Shown here in pieces: positions 6,893 to 9,900 of a stretch of DNA of 9,900 nt (positions are counted from its first letter, which is position 1; each line of letters opens with the position of its first letter). The stretch is taken from positions 1 through 9,900 of the forward strand of contig VHAW01000061.1 in the NCBI GenBank assembly GCA_016872225.1, in the 5' to 3' direction. Origin of the DNA: Sphingomonadales bacterium (GTDB lineage Bacteria > Bacteroidota > Bacteroidia > UBA7662). The notes below the pieces were generated by a model, which was given only the letters and a program-made list of their open reading frames with translations, was not told the origin of the DNA and did no database searches. Both the position numbers and the translations under genes were made by a program.

Positions 6893-8137
6893 ATGAAAAA
6901 GATGATCCCTTCAGCCACGGGTTACTCGCCTTTTCGGGATGAATTTCCTGAATTGAGCGTCAAGGTTCATGGACATAATCTAATTTACTTGGATAACGCG
7001 TCAAGCACTTTGAAGCCTATGGCTGTATTGGATGCTGAAAGAAATTTCTATACCACCACCTACGCCAACGTTCATCGGGGGGTCCATCATTTGAGCCAAT
7101 TGGCCACAGAGGCGTATGAGGATGCACGTCGTAAGGTAGCTGCATTTATCGGTGCCTGTTCTGAAAATGAAATTGTATTCACCAAAGGAACCACCGAGTC
7201 CATCAATCTTTTGGCCAACAGTTGGGGTTCCATCGTTCGATCTGGAGACGAAATCCTCGTCAGTGCCATGGAACACCATGCCAATCTCGTTCCCTGGCAA
7301 ATGCTCTGCCAGCGAAGCGGGGCAATCCTCCGTATCGTTCCCATCAACGAAGCCGGGGAATTGGATCTTCAGGCCTTGGATGAAATGCTCAGCCCGCGTA
7401 CCAAAATATTGGCTATGGTATGGGTCAGCAATATTTTAGGTACCATCCTCCCGGTTGAAGAAATTATTGCCAAGGCACATCGAGTAGGGGCCATAGTCAT
7501 GTTGGACGCCGCCCAAGCCATTGCCCATATGCCCATCAACGTAAAGGCGCTCAATGTGGACTTTCTTTGTTTTTCATCGCATAAAATGTTCGGACCAACC
7601 GGAATTGGTATCCTCTACGGTCGCAGTGAATATTTAACCCGTATGCCCCCCTGGCAAGGCGGTGGGGATATGATTCGTGACGTTGAATACAATAAGGCTA
7701 CCTACGCCGACCCCCCCCTGCGTTTTGAAGCGGGAACACCCCCTATAGCTCAAGCCGTGGGTCTGGGAGCAGCTATCGATACTATCAACGCTTGGGGATG
7801 GGAAGCGATAAAAGTCCATGAAAAACAACTGTATGAACACCTTCAAGATGTATTAAACAGCATCCCAGGTCTTCGTAAAATTGGTTACGCCAAACAGCGC
7901 ACCGCCGTGCAAAGCTTTTTGTTAGAAAACACTCATCCCTACGATGTGGGCATATTGCTGGACAGCATGGGTATCGCAGTGCGGACAGGTCATCATTGTG
8001 GCCAACCGCTTATGAAAAGCTTGGGTATATCCGGTACCGTTCGGGCCTCCCTGTCCATCTATAACACAACCAACGAAATCGACCGACTGGGTCACAGCCT
8101 CCGCAAAGCAGCCCGAATGCTGGGCATCGCCTCATGA
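6893..8137 (+). CDS. sufS: Cysteine desulfurase SufS (PLP-dependent, group II)
   Basis: SufS removes sulfur from L-cysteine, leaving alanine and an enzyme persulfide that is passed to the SufE domain encoded next. The 414 residues form a class V aminotransferase fold. Visible active-site residues are His128 in MEHHANLVPW, Asp205 and Gln208 in MLDAAQAIAH, the PLP-binding Lys231 in SSHKMFGPTG, the persulfide Cys369 in VRTGHHCGQP, and Arg384 in GTVRAS, which binds the substrate carboxylate. These are offset by a constant 5 residues from E. coli SufS (Lys226, Cys364, Arg379). The short RTGHHCGQPLM loop is the group II form, which needs a SufE/SufU-type acceptor. ATG 6893 follows the sufD stop by one base; ATG 6902 is an in-frame alternative. 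The 3' end overlaps the sufE-T start in an ATGA junction. A run of eight C (7711-7718) lies inside the gene without breaking the frame. Confidence 0.96.
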   Translation: MKKMIPSATGYSPFRDEFPELSVKVHGHNLIYLDNASSTLKPMAVLDAERNFYTTTYANVHRGVHHLSQLATEAYEDARRKVAAFIGACSENEIVFTKGTTESINLLANSWGSIVRSGDEILVSAMEHHANLVPWQMLCQRSGAILRIVPINEAGELDLQALDEMLSPRTKILAMVWVSNILGTILPVEEIIAKAHRVGAIVMLDAAQAIAHMPINVKALNVDFLCFSSHKMFGPTGIGILYGRSEYLTRMPPWQGGGDMIRDVEYNKATYADPPLRFEAGTPPIAQAVGLGAAIDTINAWGWEAIKVHEKQLYEHLQDVLNSIPGLRKIGYAKQRTAVQSFLLENTHPYDVGILLDSMGIAVRTGHHCGQPLMKSLGISGTVRASLSIYNTTNEIDRLGHSLRKAARMLGIAS

Positions 8138-8982
8138 ACCTTATCGAAACACCTGCTCAAATTCAGGATAATCTGGCTTTGGACTTCGAACTGCTCGAGA
8201 ATTGGGAAGATCGGTACCAGTATCTCTTGGAATTGGCCAAAGAATGCCCACCCCTCCCGGATTCCTTCAAAAACGACTCCTTGCTTATCAAAGGTTGCCA
8301 ATCTAAAGTCTGGCTTAGAGCGACTTGCAGCTCGGAGGGCCGAATGGAATTTGTCGCAGATTCGGATGCTTTATTAGTCAAAGGAATCATAACCCTTTTG
8401 CTCAAAGTTTTTCAACATCAAACCCCAGAGGCCATTCTGAATACCTCCTTTGACCTTCATCAACGTACCGGTCTTCAACACCATCTTTCTCCGAACCGTG
8501 CCAACGGTTTAGCAGGTATGTTGGATCGTATTCGACAACTCGCCCTTTTGTATCGTCCGATGCATGAAAGTCAACGGAAAAATTCATCCAAAGGCCATGC
8601 ATTACAGGCTCCTATGGAGCAAACCGATTCCAGTTCGATAAAAAATTCCAACCCAACCCAATCCTCTTCCCCCAGCTTTGTAGAAATCCAAGACGCGGTA
8701 TTGAACATCATCAAGACGATCTACGATCCTGAAATACCGGTGAACATCTACGACCTGGGGCTTATCTACAACATCGAAGTCCAACAAGGGGGTAAAGTAT
8801 TGGTAACCATGACATTAACTTCACCATCTTGCCCCGTCGCTGGCACATTACCCGGGGAAGTTGAGGACAAAATCCGCGGTGTTCATGGCGTGAATGAGGT
8901 CAAGGTGGAACTCACCTTTGATCCCCCTTGGTCTCAGGACTTGATGAGCGAAGAGGCCAAATTGGAATTGGGATTCATGTAA
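8134..8982 (+). CDS. Fusion protein: SufE sulfur acceptor + MIP18/DUF59 (SufT-like) domain
   Basis: One uninterrupted 282-residue frame joins two Suf functions. Residues 5-143 are a SufE domain: Cys55 in IKGCQSKVW matches the sulfur-accepting Cys51 of E. coli SufE, and HLSPNRANGLAGMLDRIR (117-134) is the usual C-terminal helix motif. Residues 144-182 form a Ser/Gln/Asn/Lys-rich, probably disordered linker. Residues 183-282 are a MIP18/DUF59 domain with DPEIPVNIYDLGLIY (198-212), TSPSCPVAGTLPGEVEDKI (229-247, conserved Cys233) and FDPPW (262-266). The first part should take persulfide sulfur from SufS and pass it to SufB; the second resembles SufT, which helps mature or deliver Fe-S clusters. 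In many Bacteroidota the two are adjacent separate genes, so a fusion is a natural step. ATG 8134 overlaps the sufS stop by 4 bases. The gene ends 3 bases from the convergent gene. Domain calls are firm; whether the protein stays joined is unknown. Confidence 0.93.
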   Translation: MNLIETPAQIQDNLALDFELLENWEDRYQYLLELAKECPPLPDSFKNDSLLIKGCQSKVWLRATCSSEGRMEFVADSDALLVKGIITLLLKVFQHQTPEAILNTSFDLHQRTGLQHHLSPNRANGLAGMLDRIRQLALLYRPMHESQRKNSSKGHALQAPMEQTDSSSIKNSNPTQSSSPSFVEIQDAVLNIIKTIYDPEIPVNIYDLGLIYNIEVQQGGKVLVTMTLTSPSCPVAGTLPGEVEDKIRGVHGVNEVKVELTFDPPWSQDLMSEEAKLELGFM

Positions 8983-8985
8983 AAA

Positions 8986-9900
8986 TTAATACCAAAAACG
9001 GTTATAAACAACAACAGTTTTTGGCTTACTTTTTGCATGCGCAATAGCTACTCTTGCAGCAGCTCGAACGATTTCTTTATTTAGATCTGCGGCATTCTGC
9101 TGCTCCTTCATATGAAATTCCCACTCTCTTTGATCAAGTTCTCGGATTCGCTGTTTTATATCGTTCCGAATTCGTTCCAAGAGGTTCTTAGCAACGGTAA
9201 AACAAGAAGAAAGCGGATCTATTTGTATGAGCAAACGAGCCGCCTCATTAGCTCCATTTTCATCCTGCTTGGCACTCCAAATTGAATTCGCTTCGTCATA
9301 TAACTTCGTACATTCATAATCAATTTTTTTACGATAAATAATTCCAGTCAAGTCATTTGCTCTTTCGTAACAAGAAGAACAAACCTGTGGAATTGAAGAG
9401 AGCAAGGATAAAGCTTCCTCGTATTCCGATTTTGCGCTAAGAGTTTTAGCCTCTTTGAGCATGAAGTCACACTGAGAGTTGTAGTATTCTAAAATTTTCT
9501 TCTTCCCCTCGCTAATAAATAATTCAAATTTGGGATCATCCGTTTTGATACTTTTAAGAGCCGACATGTAGGCTTTTGTTTCATTTTCTCCTACTCCCTT
9601 GGAAGAAATTGAATAGGATGAAAATAACTTTCCATCAACACCGTCGCCAATAAAAAAAGAAACCTCCATAACCATAACATGCATTGCCGGGGCCGTACTA
9701 GTTATCGATTTATCGGTAATGGTAATCCTAGGGACTATGGTAAATCTTTTGTTAAGTCCGTTATCTGCAATGCCGTACTTGGAAACAATCTGAGAAAGCC
9801 GATTTTCTAGTGCAGATTGAACGATAGGCGTTATCGGTTCAATCTGATCAGGGACGTGAACATTTAACGAGATTCTCGCAAAATCATCAGCAGATTTTTC
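8986..9900 (-). CDS. Conserved hypothetical protein with TPR-like helical middle (N-terminus outside window)
   Basis: The - strand frame is open from the right edge of the window (base 9900) to TAA at 8988-8986, giving 304 residues. The ATG at 9684 is internal, because 72 further sense codons precede it, so the gene is 5'-truncated. Visible residues 1-115 look like alternating strands and contain VPDQIEP (16-22), LENRLSQIVSKYGI (31-44), KRFTIVPRITITDKSITSTA (51-70), VMEVSFFIGD (77-86) and KGVGENETKAYMSALK (101-116). Residues 133-245 are helical with TPR-like spacing and contain KKKILEYYNSQCD (133-145), YEEALSLLSSIPQVCSSCYE (160-179) and SSCFTVAKNLLERI (231-244). A charged helix (245-285) and a short tail ending YNRFWY follow. 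Five cysteines are visible, and helical-repeat folding is inferred. I remember proteins of this general pattern as uncharacterised in Bacteroidota, often exported, but the signal-peptide region is not in view. No function is assigned. It is clearly richer in A+T than the suf genes and runs against them. Confidence 0.8.
   Translation of the reverse strand, partial: EKSADDFARISLNVHVPDQIEPITPIVQSALENRLSQIVSKYGIADNGLNKRFTIVPRITITDKSITSTAPAMHVMVMEVSFFIGDGVDGKLFSSYSISSKGVGENETKAYMSALKSIKTDDPKFELFISEGKKKILEYYNSQCDFMLKEAKTLSAKSEYEEALSLLSSIPQVCSSCYERANDLTGIIYRKKIDYECTKLYDEANSIWSAKQDENGANEAARLLIQIDPLSSCFTVAKNLLERIRNDIKQRIRELDQREWEFHMKEQQNAADLNKEIVRAAARVAIAHAKSKPKTVVVYNRFWY
8992..9024. terminator. Hairpin at the convergent gene ends, possible bidirectional terminator
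   Basis: CCAAAAAC (8992-8999) and GTTTTTGG (9017-9024) form a perfect 8-bp stem with a 17-base loop. Runs of five T follow at a short distance on both strands: on the - strand after the stop codon of the 8986-9900 gene (bases 8985-8981), and on the + strand within about ten bases of the stem. The stem is A/T-rich and the T runs are not directly adjacent, so it is weaker than a textbook intrinsic terminator. It lies inside the last codons of the - strand gene, yet termination at the T run would still leave that stop codon in the transcript. Confidence 0.4.

Noticed and set aside
7711..7718. Run of eight C inside sufS, considered as a phase-variable tract
   Set aside because: The frame is intact and reads normal SufS sequence (YADPPLRFEAGTPP). 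Switching off an Fe-S assembly enzyme would be harmful, and a single tract gives no evidence of variation.

Overview
The window looks like a chromosomal stretch from a member of the Bacteroidota. Three things point there. The ComEC homologue is short and has no recognisable metallo-beta-lactamase tail. The iron-sulfur genes run in the order sufB-sufC-sufD-sufS-sufE/T. The last gene resembles a conserved hypothetical family that I associate with Bacteroidota. Start codons also lack clear Shine-Dalgarno sequences, which is usual in that phylum. The order and genus cannot be read from the sequence.

Layout, left to right. Bases 2-106 hold the last 34 codons of an unidentified + strand gene. A 71-base gap follows, ending in a perfect 17-bp dyad directly in front of comEC (178-2490), the inner-membrane DNA-uptake channel. 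comEC overlaps by 4 bases an enoyl-CoA hydratase/isomerase-family gene (2487-3248) that most resembles methylglutaconyl-CoA hydratases. A 182-base non-coding region (3249-3430) separates this pair from the suf cluster. It holds a weak terminator-like hairpin, a TATCTTTG match to the Bacteroidota -7 promoter element, and a perfect 15-bp dyad. I read it as the end of one transcription unit and the start of the next.

The suf cluster (3431-8982) encodes a nearly complete SUF iron-sulfur assembly machine. SufS takes sulfur from cysteine as a persulfide. The SufE domain carries the sulfur on. The SufB-SufC2-SufD scaffold assembles the cluster using SufC ATPase activity. A MIP18/DUF59 (SufT-like) domain probably helps cluster maturation or delivery. 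SufE and the DUF59 domain are fused in one 282-residue protein through a low-complexity linker, the most distinctive feature of the cluster. Four junctions in the window are overlapping or almost touching (comEC/ech, sufC/sufD, sufD/sufS, sufS/sufE-T), which suggests translational coupling. No SufA-type carrier and no recognisable regulator gene lie in the window.

The right end (8986-9900) holds a convergent - strand gene whose 5' end is outside the window. Its stop codon is only 3 bases from the end of sufE-T, and a hairpin spans the convergence point. It is visibly richer in A+T than the suf genes. It encodes a conserved protein of unknown function with a helical, TPR-like middle. I see no RNA genes, insertion sequences, CRISPR arrays or obvious mobile elements. 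Most of the window is ordinary housekeeping sequence, and the interest lies in the fusion, a SufD insertion, the dyads and the terminal unknown gene.
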